The notes beneath the pieces are model-generated. The model was not told the DNA's origin and did not search any database. It worked only from the letters and a program-made list of their open reading frames with translations. Shown one piece after another: positions 23,442-34,189 of a stretch of 64,000 nt of DNA. Location: contig NW_020312785.1 in NCBI RefSeq assembly GCF_003265705.1, positions 18,318,968 through 18,382,967 on the forward strand. The letters run 5' to 3'. Made by a program: the position numbers and the translations under genes. Source of the stretch: Callorhinus ursinus (taxonomy: Eukaryota; Chordata; Mammalia; Carnivora; Otariidae). Position 1 is the first letter of the stretch. The number at the start of each line of letters is the position of its first letter.

Positions 23442-25310
23442 AAAATTAGTTTCTCAGCCAACACTATTCCAACCAGCTGACTCCAACCTTTGGATATCCT
23501 GGGCAACAAACTTGTTCATCAGCTGGCTTTATCAGAAAGAGGAGACTTAAACTTCTTCATCAAGGAGGTCTTTCTGTCATCCTACTTTATGGTAAACTTC
23601 TAAATTAAACAACAATTGTTTTTTAAAAAATCAGGACATAATTGTCTGGGTCCCATGTATTATGCACCACAAATGCTTATCAAGGTTTTGTAAAATCACC
23701 AGATAGGAAAATAGATGGAGTCTTGCACTCTGGCCTCAGTGCTGGTTAGGAGATGGAAGTTGGGGTAGAGTTGGGAGGTGGGCAGCAGAAGGCAGAAAGA
23801 AAGAGAGACAGAGAGAGATGAACTGGGAGGGAATTGGGAATTAAGATTGCCTCTGAGGTTTGGCGTTCCTCAGGTAAATATTTTTGCAGACACCTGTCTA
23901 TATTTTATTACAAATGTATTACAAAATTCATGGCCCCATGTGAAGAGCAGGGATTATGAATGATGATTTAAAAAAAATAGAGTTAGGAAGAGGTACTTAG
24001 TTATTTGTTTATTGTTCAGTTGGTACATGTGAAGATTCATTATAGAATCCAAGCACCGTCTCTTTAAATTCAGATCTAGGAACCATTTCTTTATGTTCTT
24101 GGTGGTCAACTACATCATTCTTGGATAATTTTATTTCTCCCATCATGAGAAAAGGATAGCAATGCTGTTATTTCTTACAGTATCATGGCCCTTTGGAATG
24201 TGTTTGTATTGAAGTGATGCCCTCATGCCACTTCTTTACTGTGGAGTATGTCATCACTTATGGTGATGCCTCATCCATCATGCTGCCCATAAATACTAGC
24301 TTCCATTGCCTCTTTCAAAAGTTTTACTGTGCTTTGTTGATGATGACCACAAGTGCAAGTCTTGCGCAGAGAATTCAGGGAACTGTGAATGATTATTTGT
24401 TTTCTGGTCACATTATAAATGCCATTTGCATTTAATCATGGATCAACCTTTCTTTCAATCATGTCTTCCCCTGAACTCTTTAATCCATAATCACTGCATT
24501 TCTAGACTGTGATCTCGTTCAGTGTTGACTCTACCCTTGCTTTTCACACTGCTACTAACGAAGGGGATAGCCATAGGATCTCTGGTTAGAGTAATAAGAA
24601 TAATCTCATTTATACAAGGAACGCCCATTCCTTGTCAGGCATGTGTCAAGGCCAGTCTAGGAGAGCATGGCATCACTACATTTAGCAAAAGCAAAAGAGG
24701 ACAGCATTGGACCATTAGTATTAAGGAGAAAATAGTCTCAAAGTCCTTAAAGGACATGAGTGACACCTCCTGGAGGACTACCTGGTATGAAGTGTGGAGC
24801 CTTAGAGGGGTTGGTGTGACAGTGTGGGGGACAAAGAATGCCTGCTCTCACCCTGATAGCTGTGGGTGCTGTAGACTAGAGGCTGCTCTATAGGCAGCAT
24901 TTAGATGTCCATGAGTTATCACACTGGCCCACCTGTGGCTTAAGGCCAAGGGTTAGCAGTGAACACTGGAAGCTCTGAACCCTGAACTCTTCCTGTGCCT
25001 GACAACATGAGTGATGGTTACTCAAACTCTGTGTGTTAACGCTATTCTGTTTGTCCAGTTTCAGGCAACTATGCAAACAACAACAACACAATCCCACCGC
25101 TCTGGTTACTAGGAGTGATCCACTTGTCATGCTGCATTCCTGGCGCTGTGGCCTGGATTGGCCTGGGGACAGACTTAAGCCAACAAGCCCTAGAGCTCCT
25201 TGTGACATTGATCTACTCCACTAGAAGTTTGGAAAGTGCTCCCAAGAGGAGTTCAGGCTTAGGTGCCCCACTTAAAAAGCACTGCAATCCCATGCACAGG
25301 AGGGAGACTT
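23442..25310. other. Unique DNA, moderate GC near 24600-25300
   Basis: No clear repeat. Frames at 24193-24435 (80 codons) and 24522-24893 (123 codons) have no recognisable domain and no splice-flanked exon pattern I could support. Confidence 0.45.
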
Positions 25311-25440
25311 ACACAATTTCAAGGATGGCACTCCAAAACATAGAACTTCCTTAGTCTCTGGCTGAGGCAGGGTCCTGGCTTGCCTGGGTGACAAACTCTG
25401 CAGGTGATTCTTATGCATTTGAAACCACTGATCCACAGTG
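25311..25440 (-). repeat. Possible MER5/MER20-type hAT MITE remnant
   Basis: 'tctctggctgaggcagggtcctgg ... tgcaggtgattcttatgcatttgaaaccactga' resembles the right end of MER5-type elements ('ccaggtgattctaatg ... gagaaccactg'). Only one end is recognisable. Confidence 0.45.
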
Positions 25441-26631
25441 GAAATGGAAACGAGATCTTAGAGACTTGTTTAAAGAGAAACAATAAATATCTAAGCATTA
25501 GTCTTATAATTATGTTGACAATGAGGAACACAATTTAAAATGTATATCTTTCTGTAACTTGAGGTGTACCCTCTTCATTTCTTTGTGGTCTCTATATTTT
25601 CTTTCAAGCACAAATCTTGCCTGGCTACAACTTCCAGTGCCACAAAAATCCAGATGACATCCAGATTTAACTAGATTTAATTCCTTATCCAATGTTTCTT
25701 TGTATTTTGTAACAAGTAAAAGAGTCTTCACATGTATTCATGTTTTGATTATTGTGAGACAAACCCTTCTCTGTCTTGGTGATCTCTTTAGTGTCACTTG
25801 AAATATAGAGCAAGGACTCCCAGGGGAGAGATGACCCAACTCAGGGTAAAGGCTACTTTGCAGCATCAATGAATAGATACGATTATTTAAAATTATTTTT
25901 AATTATATGGAATTGCTTTATTTTTCTCTTTCCTTTAAAAAAGAAAATATATCAGAAATAACTTGCTGATTTTCATGATACTCTGCTCTCTGGAACCTGA
26001 TATTTTGTTATATTCTTACCTTATCCTGCCAAAGAGGGTCTTCCATCCCCTTAAGTCTATTGCTTTAACAGTCAGATTTCACTTCTGTTTTCACTCTTAG
26101 GTCTTTATTTTGTGTTGGTTTGTAGTGCTCTGGCTCTGTTGATGATTAAACAACACAAATCTTTTTAGGTACCTACAGCAACACTTGTCTATGACTAATA
26201 GCTGAGGTCCATTCAGTGTTAAATTAAAAATTGCCCAGTGATGGCTGTTTAGGAGGTTTCAAAATCTGATAAATGCTGAGAAATATGGTGTTCTTAATAC
26301 TTTTACTACTGTCAGGCTGCTGTGCACAGGTGCCATGTGGTATACTTACAGGTTCTGAACCCACATGTCAGTCAGTAGTCAGAGGAAAATTTTCAGAAAA
26401 CAAGGACTTGTATGCATCGAATTCAATTTTTGCTTGGGGAAATCAGTGTAATTTATATTCATATAGTACACAATCTAATTATGTATAAAGTAATAGTATC
26501 TTCTTGAAAATATTCAAAGAAGGAAAATTTTCAAATAAAGAAAGAACTCAGAAGAGTCTTAAGGAATAATTTGGTGGGGAAGAAAAAAAGAGCCCAAACT
26601 TTGTAACATGTATGAGTATTTAAATACTTAT
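25441..26631. other. Unique DNA, nothing recognised
   Basis: Contains a 71-codon plus-strand frame (26273-26488) with a hydrophobic N-terminus; I regard it as chance (see rejected items). Confidence 0.5.
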
Positions 26632-26645
26632 TAAAATATTATTCT

Positions 26646-26838
26646 TTAAAATTATTTTTTATTTTTTTAAAAGATTTATTTGAGAGAGTGAGCAGGGGGT
26701 GGAGCAGAGGTAGAGGGACAAGCAGACTCTGTGTTGAGCGCAGAGTTGGATGCGATCCTGATCTCACGACCCTGAGATCATGACCTGAGCTGAAATCAAG
26801 AGTTGGACGCTTAACCGACTGAGCCAGCCAGGTGCCCC
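26646..26838 (-). mobile_element. SINEC with perfect 14-bp TSD
   Basis: The head ends 'gccagccaggtgcccc'. The TSD 'taaaatattattct' is identical at 26632-26645 and 26839-26852. The AG run is short compared with the other copies. Confidence 0.95.
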
Positions 26839-26852
26839 TAAAATATTATTCT

Positions 26853-27390
26853 GATACGTTCCATTCCATCCATTCCATTCCATCCCATCTCATTCTTTGG
26901 TTTCTAAAATGCTTGTCAAAATTAGTTTTATGGTTCACTAATAGTTTTTTTTTTTTTTACCTACAATATAAAATACACTGTTCTAAAGACTAAAGATTCC
27001 ACAAAGAAGTCCTGGGACATAATACTGGAGCCCTCATTGGAAGGAGATCAAGGAAGGCCTTAAAAGGCAAGCAAAGGGCATCTTTAAAAAGCAGTCTAAG
27101 TTATTATTAGGCAAATGTTAAACAATAATTTAGGAGTCACTATAGATTTTTGAGTTGATGTAACATTACTACTGCTTAGTTTTAGAAAGACGGAAATGGC
27201 AGCAAATGTGTAGACGGTATTGTAGAGTTTGTTAGCATGTTATAATAACAGTATAGGTAGGAGACCTCTGTTAGAGTAGATGCGGAGAGCAGGGAAAAGT
27301 GTCCCAGGAGAATTTATACAAAACATATTTGAATGGAAAGAGGAAGAGAAAGAAAAGAGCCAGAAAGACTTTGAGTTTGGGGTGATTAGA
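26853..27390. other. Unique DNA with a short CCATT-type run
   Basis: A short pentanucleotide-like run 'ccattccatccattccatt' occurs at 26861-26890. Otherwise nothing recognised. Confidence 0.5.
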
Positions 27391-27395
27391 ATTTT

Positions 27396-27569
27396 GTGGT
27401 AGTTATGGGCTTGTGTTCTCCCAAAATTCATATGCTGAGGTCCCCCCAGTACTTCAGAATATCACTGTATTTGGAGATAGGGCCTTTAAAAAGGTAATTA
27501 ATTAAACTGCAGCCATTAGGGTGGGCCCTAATCCAATACAATTTGTGTCCTACAAGAAGAGGCTATTAG

Positions 27570-27619
<50 letters not shown>

Positions 27620-27737
27620 ACTTTATATAAAGAGAGATAAGCAGCCATGGAAACTTTGACTACAGTCCTGAGCTGAAGATTGTAGAAAATGTGGAAGACA
27701 AAGCTAAGACACAAAATGTATTCAAAATAAATGTTGT
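27396..27737 (+). repeat. MLT1-type LTR (MaLR), interrupted by a GA microsatellite
   Basis: 'gttctcccaaaattcatatgctgagg', 'cactgtatttggagatagggccttt', 'gggtgggccctaatccaatacaa', 'gtgtcctacaagaagagg' match the MLT1 LTR in order, and 'aaaataaatgttgt' fits its 3' part. The 3' end is cut by the SINE at 27738. Confidence 0.88.
27572..27616. repeat. (GA)n microsatellite
   Basis: About 20 uninterrupted AG units lie inside the MLT1 LTR, replacing the usual diverged 'gagacaccagag' stretch. Confidence 0.95.
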
Positions 27738-27931
27738 GGGATGACTAGGTGGCTCAGTCAGTTGTCTGCCTTCAGCTCAGGTCATGATCCCAGGGTCCTG
27801 GGATCGAGTCCTGCATGGGGCTCCTTGCTCAGCAGGAAGCCTGCTTCGCCCTCTGCCTGCCACTCCCCCTGCTTGTGCACTCTCTTTCTCTCTGACGAAT
27901 AAATAAATAAATAAGATCTTAAAAAAAATAC
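27738..27931 (+). mobile_element. SINEC
   Basis: Head 'gactaggtggctcagtcagt', body, CT stretch, 'aataaataaataaataa' and A tail. I could not define a clean TSD, possibly because it landed at the A-rich end of the LTR. Confidence 0.9.
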
Positions 27932-28093
27932 TGTAAGTGAGTAATAAAGTTTACCTAAGGCATTCATTTCTTTAGAGGTTACTCAGAAAATACATTTTTT
28001 TCTTGTTTTTTATTTTTTATTTTTTCCTCCAAATTTGAAAATACATTTTTAAAAATGATGGTTTTAAAATTTTTCTTCAAGTCTGCCAGTTTT

Positions 28094-28284
28094 TTTAAAA
28101 AGATTTTATTTTTTATTTGTCAGAGAGAGAGAGAGAGAGCACAAGCAGGAGGAGTGGCAGGCAGAGGGAGAAGGAGGCTCCCTGCTGAGCGGGGAGCCCG
28201 ATGCGAGACTCAATCCCAGAACCCTGGGATCATGACCTGAGCTGAAGGTAGCTGCTTAACCAACTGAGCCACCCAGGCATCCCT
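28094..28284 (-). mobile_element. SINEC
   Basis: T/A tail at 28094, GA run at 28123-28138, head ending 'gccacccaggcatccc'. TSD 'tgccagtttt' at 28084-28093 and 28286-28295. Inverted relative to the SINE at 27738, about 160 bp away. Confidence 0.93.
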
Positions 28285-28564
28285 ATGCCAGTTTTGAACA
28301 TTCATACTCAAATGAGGAGCACCTAGCCACCACCATATAGAACCTTAAGGAAAGCAAGTATAATGTCTCAAGGTTTTTTCTATGGCTATAGCAATCATAA
28401 TACTTATTGTCATGGTATCCAAATCTGAGTAAATATACCTAATGGGGTACTTCTTTATGTGCTGAACTTTAAAAAAATATTTTATAAAATTACAGTGAAT
28501 ATCACAAGTGATATAACCAGAGCATAAATTGAATAGATAAATACATTTTAGAAAATTAGATATT

Positions 28565-29515
28565 CTAAATGACAGCTTCTCAAACTCAACACCCAAAAAA
28601 CAATTCAAGTCAATAAATGGGCAGAAAACATGAACAGACAGTTCTCCAAAGAAGACATACAAATGGCTAACAGACACATGAAAAAATGTTCATCATCATT
28701 AGCCATCAAGGAAATTCAAATCAAAACCACACTGAGATACCACCTTACACCAGTTAGAATGGCAAATATTGACAAGGCAAGAGACAACAAATGTTGGAGA
28801 GGTTGTGGAGAAAGGGGAACCCTCTTACACTGTTGGTGGGAATGCAAGTTGATACAGCTACTTTGGAAAACAGTGTGGAGGTGCCTCAAAAAATTAAGAA
28901 TAGAGCTACCCTATGACCCAGCAATTGCACTCCTGGGTATTTACCCCAAAGACACAGATGTAATGAAAAGAAGGGCCATATGTACCCCAATGTTCATAGC
29001 AGCAATGTCCACAATAGCCAAACTGTGGAAGGGCTGAGATGCCCTTCAATAAAGGAATGGATAAAGAAGATGTGGTCCATATATACAATGGAATATTACT
29101 CAGCCATCAGAAAGGATGAATACCCAACTTTTACATCAACATGGATGGGACTGGAAGAGATTATGCTAAGTGAAATAAGTCAAGCAGAGAAAGTCAACTA
29201 TCATATGGTCTCACTTATTTGTGGAGCATGAGGAATAGTGTGGAGGACATTAGGAGATGGAAGGGAAAAATGAAGGGAGGGAAATCGGGGAGGGAGATGA
29301 ACCATGAGAGACTATGGACTCCGAGAAACAAACTGAGGGTTTTAGAGGGGTGGGAGTGGGGGGATGGGTCATCCCGATGATGGGTATTAAGGAGGGCACA
29401 TATTGCATGGAGCACTGGCTGTTATACACAAACAGTCATGGAACACTACATCAAAAAGTAATGATGCTCTGTATGGTGACTAACATAACATAATAAAATA
29501 AAACTAAAAAAAAAA
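28565..29515 (+). mobile_element. 5'-truncated LINE-1 (951 bp) with 15-bp TSD
   Basis: It begins in the ORF2 C-terminal part ('caaactcaacacccaaaaaac') and carries the Cys-rich region ([16 protein letters not shown]) as an open frame at 28630-29037. It ends with 3' UTR module B and an A tail. TSDs 'agaaaattagatatt' (28550-28564) and 'agaaaattaggtatt' (29516-29530) differ at one base. No module A is present between ORF2 and module B. Confidence 0.95.
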
Positions 29516-29537
29516 AGAAAATTAGGTATTATATCCA

Positions 29538-29759
29538 GTTCAAAGATTTATTTATTTATTTGAGAGAGTGAGAGAGATAGAGACAGAGAGAGTGAGCCAG
29601 TGTGAAGAGGGGCAAAGGGAGAGAGAGAGAGAGAATCTCAAGCAGGCTCCATGCTAAGTGTGGAGCCTGACACCGGGCTGCATCTCATGACCCGGAGATC
29701 ATGACCTGAGCCACAACCAAGAGTCAGATGCTCAACTGACTGAGCCACCCAGGCACCCT
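29538..29759 (-). mobile_element. SINEC inserted in the L1's downstream target-site copy
   Basis: TSDs 'aggtattatatcca' (29524-29537) and 'aggttttatatcca' (29760-29773). The left copy overlaps the right TSD of the L1 at 28565-29515, so the SINE landed immediately 3' of that L1 at a later time. Confidence 0.93.
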
Positions 29760-29773
29760 AGGTTTTATATCCA

Positions 29774-32404
29774 TAAGTCAAGAATGAGTAGATTCTAAAA
29801 CTTATCTACAAAAGATACATTTCATATACACCAAGTGAAAATTTCTCACTAAATACTTAGGTATTTCTACAATGAGTTCCATTCAAGTCTGTACACATGC
29901 TTTAAATTATTTTACAAAACCAATGGAAATATAGAAAGGAAGTTAGGTGGAGTGTATTTGTATTTGTATTGAGTAAAAACAAAAACAAGTAAACATACAC
30001 AAAACCCCACCCTCTGAGAATATTAAGTTAAATAAACTATAGGAAAAAAAGCCCAAGACTCAAAACAGTTCTAAGATTAAAATTTAATCGAATTTGAGAA
30101 TTAAAGGAGTAAATAGAAAACACTTAAGCAAATTCTCATTTTTTATAAATTTGAATGAACAGGTAGGCCTGTTTTCTAAAATTAGGAATGGTTAGTCTTT
30201 GGAGATCATAAACCTAATTATAGGTTTTATTTCATGATACTTACTGTTCTTTATTTAAGACGAACCAGCTGAAAGGTTTAGATGTTTCCACCTATGGCTA
30301 CCTAATATAATTTTTCCCATAAAATTTTGCATCTGTGTTGTTTAGTTCAGTGGGTACATTAGCCAAGGGAACAAGTTACTACAGGCTTCTATGAAATCAC
30401 TATTTCCATAAACTTTGGCGTTCAATTTACCCAGTGAATGGGCCTTTAGATTTTAAAGATGCTTAGATTATTTTAACGTAATTGGTGCTTGACTCTGCAC
30501 AGAAATTCAAATAAATATTCAGTGCTAGGAGAAGAGCTCAACTCTAGTTCCTGAGGCAGAAATGAGTTTGCTCTAATTCCTTTCTATGTATTAACTGCCT
30601 ATACAAAGTCTGAGGACTAAAAATAAACAAATGAACTGTGTCTCTTATAATTTATTTAAATATAGGAGGTTATTAAATAATTTAATATCATTAATCTGTC
30701 AAGTACTGTCTTCTTCATTAAAGAGAGCACTATTTGTAACAACAACTTTATGGTTTAAAAGCAATTATATGCACAAATGGCTGCAGGAAAAGAGAGATAA
30801 TGAGAAAATGTGGAACTCCTGGAAGTAAATCAAAAAAAGAATTAAAAAAGAGAGATATGCCAAGTAATCTCACACCTTTCAGAAATTAGTTCAATAGCTT
30901 GATATTATTTGTAAAGAGAGGTGGTCAAGTATGTTTGAATCCACTCTTTTAATCCAGGCATGATACCTGGCACAAGGTGAACAAAGGATTAGGGATTTAT
31001 TTTTCTTACTCCTGGTGTACTCATTCACCATACAAGTATTTTTTGAGCACTTGTTATGAGAATTTCCTTTGCTTATTACTATGTAACATGTGGGAGATTA
31101 AAAAAGAAAAGCTGGATCATAATTTTGGACTCATGAGGTTTTTGATGATCTTGAACATGAGGTAGGTCAAATTAGACAGGAAAAGGTGGGGGATTTGCAG
31201 CAACCTGGTGATTTGGATCTTTAGAGCTAGATTATCTAAAACGTTTGAGACAAAAATTTAAGCATAGTTGTTTCTTAACCCAACGACTTTGTGAATAATT
31301 AAGTGGAGATGACATCATTGAAGGAAGATGGAATGGTAGAATTTCAGATTTGGTAAAATATTAACAACCATTCCTTCTTTGATTGTATCTTCATTTACAA
31401 AAAAATTCAGTAATGAGTAATATAATAGACTTTAGAGTAGAAGTCAAGAGAAACTCTATTACTTTAATTGCGTTAACACTGACTTTATCATTAATGTTAT
31501 TTTGATGCCTATTTCTTTGTAACATAATACATGATAATTATACATTTTAAAAGTAAAATATTTACTAGTAGTTTTTTGTAGGATTTTAATTTAAGTATAA
31601 CCAAAAGAAAAAATAAAGCATTTTGAAACTATTTGGTCACTGTTGCTTTTGAATGAAGAAAGCTGATTTGGAGAAGACACTGTATGTATCTTTGACTCTG
31701 TAAGTCTTTCATGCCATTTTTTTTGTTTTTCTTTCCTGTACATACTGTACATAGACATGGCAGAATATCTTTGATCTCACCCCTATTATTCTATATATTT
31801 TGCTGCTATTAATACTCAACGTTTCCTAATCTATCCTATGTCTGTTCCTTGAAGCTTTGAAATCTTCCTGGACTGTCCAGTTGTCAAGTCTAAAGGCTGC
31901 TTGAGCCAGGGGTTCATTCTGGCTTGTATTGCTATTTATACGTCCCATATTGAATTTGCAGTCATAGTCCCATGATATGTATTGGTTAATTCCCACTGTT
32001 ACCTTTCAGTTGCTGACAGTTCCTTCCTTCACCATTCTCTGACTGCTTCCAAACTATTATTATCAAACTTGAGTCCTTTGATGTCTTAGAATTTTGGTCC
32101 TGTACATTCATGTGTAGTTCAAACATGGTATTAGGTGATTAACATGACTATTGCAACCTAAAAGCAATAATACTGTCTTTGAAAATCCTTACTTTAAACC
32201 TGGGATACAGTGGGTATTCTTATGAATTTTTCATACACACAGAAGCCAAGTCTATTTCTAAGAAAATGTATTAGAATCAAAAGCTCTAAGCAAGCAGTAA
32301 CTCATTCCAGAGAGGTGTTTTTCTTTTTCTTTTTTTTTAAACTTCTAAGTTTAAAATCCTTTCAGGGTATTTTTCTGAGTTACTGTAACCATCCATCTAT
32401 ATTT
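29774..32404. other. 2.6 kb without recognised repeats or genes
   Basis: AT-rich. Frames of about 60-65 codons only. No named repeat recognised; conserved noncoding content cannot be judged here. Confidence 0.45.
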
Positions 32405-33850
32405 TCATCAGTCAATATATCAAACATTGTCTGAATGTCAGTCATTGTCCTAGATATTCTTGAGAAGAGTTAATAAATAATACAAATATTTATTACCTCT
32501 GGGGACCTTGGAGTTTAACAAGCATTATAGATAAGTAATGAGGGAATTTAAAATTGTATGTGTGTATGTTAAGGGTTTTGAGAGCAGAAGTAAAAGCCTC
32601 TGTGGCAATATATATGAGAGGCAACTATCTGGGATTTGAGGATTCAGAGAAGACTTCTTGAAAAGACCATCTAAGCTGAACTCCTAAGTTAGAGTGACAG
32701 TGAGAGTAGGGAAGAGTAATGATGTATGCAGAATGAGCAGCATACACATTTGCAGTTTAGCATGGTGTGAGGCAGAAGTAGGGAAGTGGAGAAAGAAGTA
32801 GGAGTGTAGACTGGAGTATTAAGCAGGGCCCTAATTATGAACTATAGTCAAAATTAAATCATTTGGATCTCAAACTAACAACAAAGGGGAATCATTGAAG
32901 TGTCTTGAATTAGGGAATGATGAGATAGAGTGGAGAGTGGACTGGAGGGAGAAAGCATGGAGATGTGGGGCACCTGTAAGGGGCGATTTTAGAAATCTAG
33001 GTAGGAGATGATAGTGTTTTGAACTAGAATGGTAGTTCTATGGATGGACAGAATTTGATGGAAGTGAGAAATTTTTTAGAAGGTATGCTGAGAATTAAGG
33101 AATGATTTAACATTTGAAGTGAGAATGAAATTGATTATAATGACTATTGCCTTGAGTAGAGAGTGGTGATACCATGTATAGAGAGAGAGAATATGGAGTA
33201 TAAGGAGTTTGGGGAAGAGGGCATGGTAGATTATTCTGGGACATTTTGACTTTGAAATGTGAGTAGAGCTGCAAAGTGGAAATAGCAGTGTAAGTAGTAT
33301 AATATTTGACTTGGTATACATGAACATGTAGTAGTTTACTAAAGCCGTGGAAGCTAAGGTACACTCATAGAGTAACATTATACGCAACTAATGAATCATC
33401 GAACACATCAAAAATGAATGATGTACTGTCTGTGGGCTAACTGAACATAAAAAAACTTAAAAAAGTGAAAACAATTTGCTTAACTGAACTTTAAGGACAA
33501 TATCACTTAAGGACAGGGTAAGAATCTCACATATGCACATACACACACACATCAAGAAGATGCAAGAGAGGTGGGAAGAAAACCAAGAAAATGAAATGTG
33601 ATGAATGCAAAGGAAGAATGTGTTTTAAAAAGGAAGGAATGGATAATGTGTAAGATACTTCCAAAAGAGGAAGTAAAATAATAGGTGAGTGCCTACTGGT
33701 TTAGGGAGACCACCAGTGACTTTGGAAGAGTAATTGGGCAGAACCAAATTACTGTGAACAATGAGTGGAAAATGAGGTAGAAACAATGAACATAGCTGTG
33801 AATGGGAATAAAGAGATAGGATAGTGTCTGGATTAGGTTGTAAAACTATG
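32405..33850 (+). repeat. Ancient 1.4-kb interspersed repeat, family uncertain
   Basis: Successive words follow a mammal-wide repeat I know by sequence but cannot name with confidence: 'tgtcagtcattgtcctagatattc', 'agagaagacttcttgaaaagacc', 'gaatcattgaagtgtcttgaattagggaatgatgag', 'ggtaggagatgatagtgttttgaactag', 'gaggtgggaagaaaaccaagaaaat'. An L1 stub interrupts it at 33380-33467. The 103- and 85-codon minus-strand frames at 33076-33387 are chance complements. Confidence 0.55.
33380..33467 (+). mobile_element. Short L1 3'-end stub
   Basis: 'acgcaactaatgaatcatcgaacacatcaaaaatgaatgatgtac' and the following bases match L1 3' module B ('gaatcatggaacactacatc', 'actaatgatg') with a short A tail. More diverged than the other L1 tails here. 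Confidence 0.75.
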
Positions 33851-33865
33851 GAGGAGACTTGAGTA

Positions 33866-34189
33866 CAGTTGACTCTTGAACAATATGAGGGTTAGAGGTG
33901 CCAATCCCTACACAGTCAAAAATCTGCATATAACTTTTGACTCCAGCAAGGCTTAACTACTAATAGCCTACTGTTGACTGGAAGCCTTACTGGTGACATA
34001 AACAGTCGATTAACACATATTTTTTATGTTATATATATTATATACTGTACTTTTACAATAAGCTAGAGAAAAGAAAATGTTAAGAAGATCATAAGAGAAA
34101 ATACATTTACAGTATTGTCCTGTATTTATCAAAAAATCCACATAAGTGGACCTATGCAGTTCAAACCTGGGTTGTTCAAGGATCAGCTA
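33866..34189 (+). mobile_element. Complete MER2-type Tigger (Tc1/mariner) non-autonomous transposon
   Basis: Terminal inverted repeats 'cagttgactcttgaacaa' (33866) and 'ttgttcaaggatcagcta' (ending 34189) face each other. TA target duplications lie at 33864-33865 and 34190-34191. The inside reads 'aaaatctgcatataacttttgactcc', 'taatagcctactgttgac', 'aacagtcgattaacacat', which I recognise as MER2-type. It is 324 bp with no coding capacity, as expected for this family. Confidence 0.9.

Noticed and set aside
24193..24893. Two consecutive plus-strand frames (80 and 123 codons) in slightly GC-richer DNA
   Set aside because: No domain, no consistent splice signals, and no processed-gene features such as a poly(A) tail or TSD.
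26273..26488. 71-codon frame with a signal-peptide-like start (hydrophobic run, then Cys-Ala-Gln)
   Set aside because: No family resemblance, no splice or promoter context, and a hydrophobic run is easily produced by T-rich DNA.
27572..27616. Possible CRISPR-like or satellite array
   Set aside because: It is a simple GA dinucleotide run; no spacer-repeat structure exists anywhere in the window.
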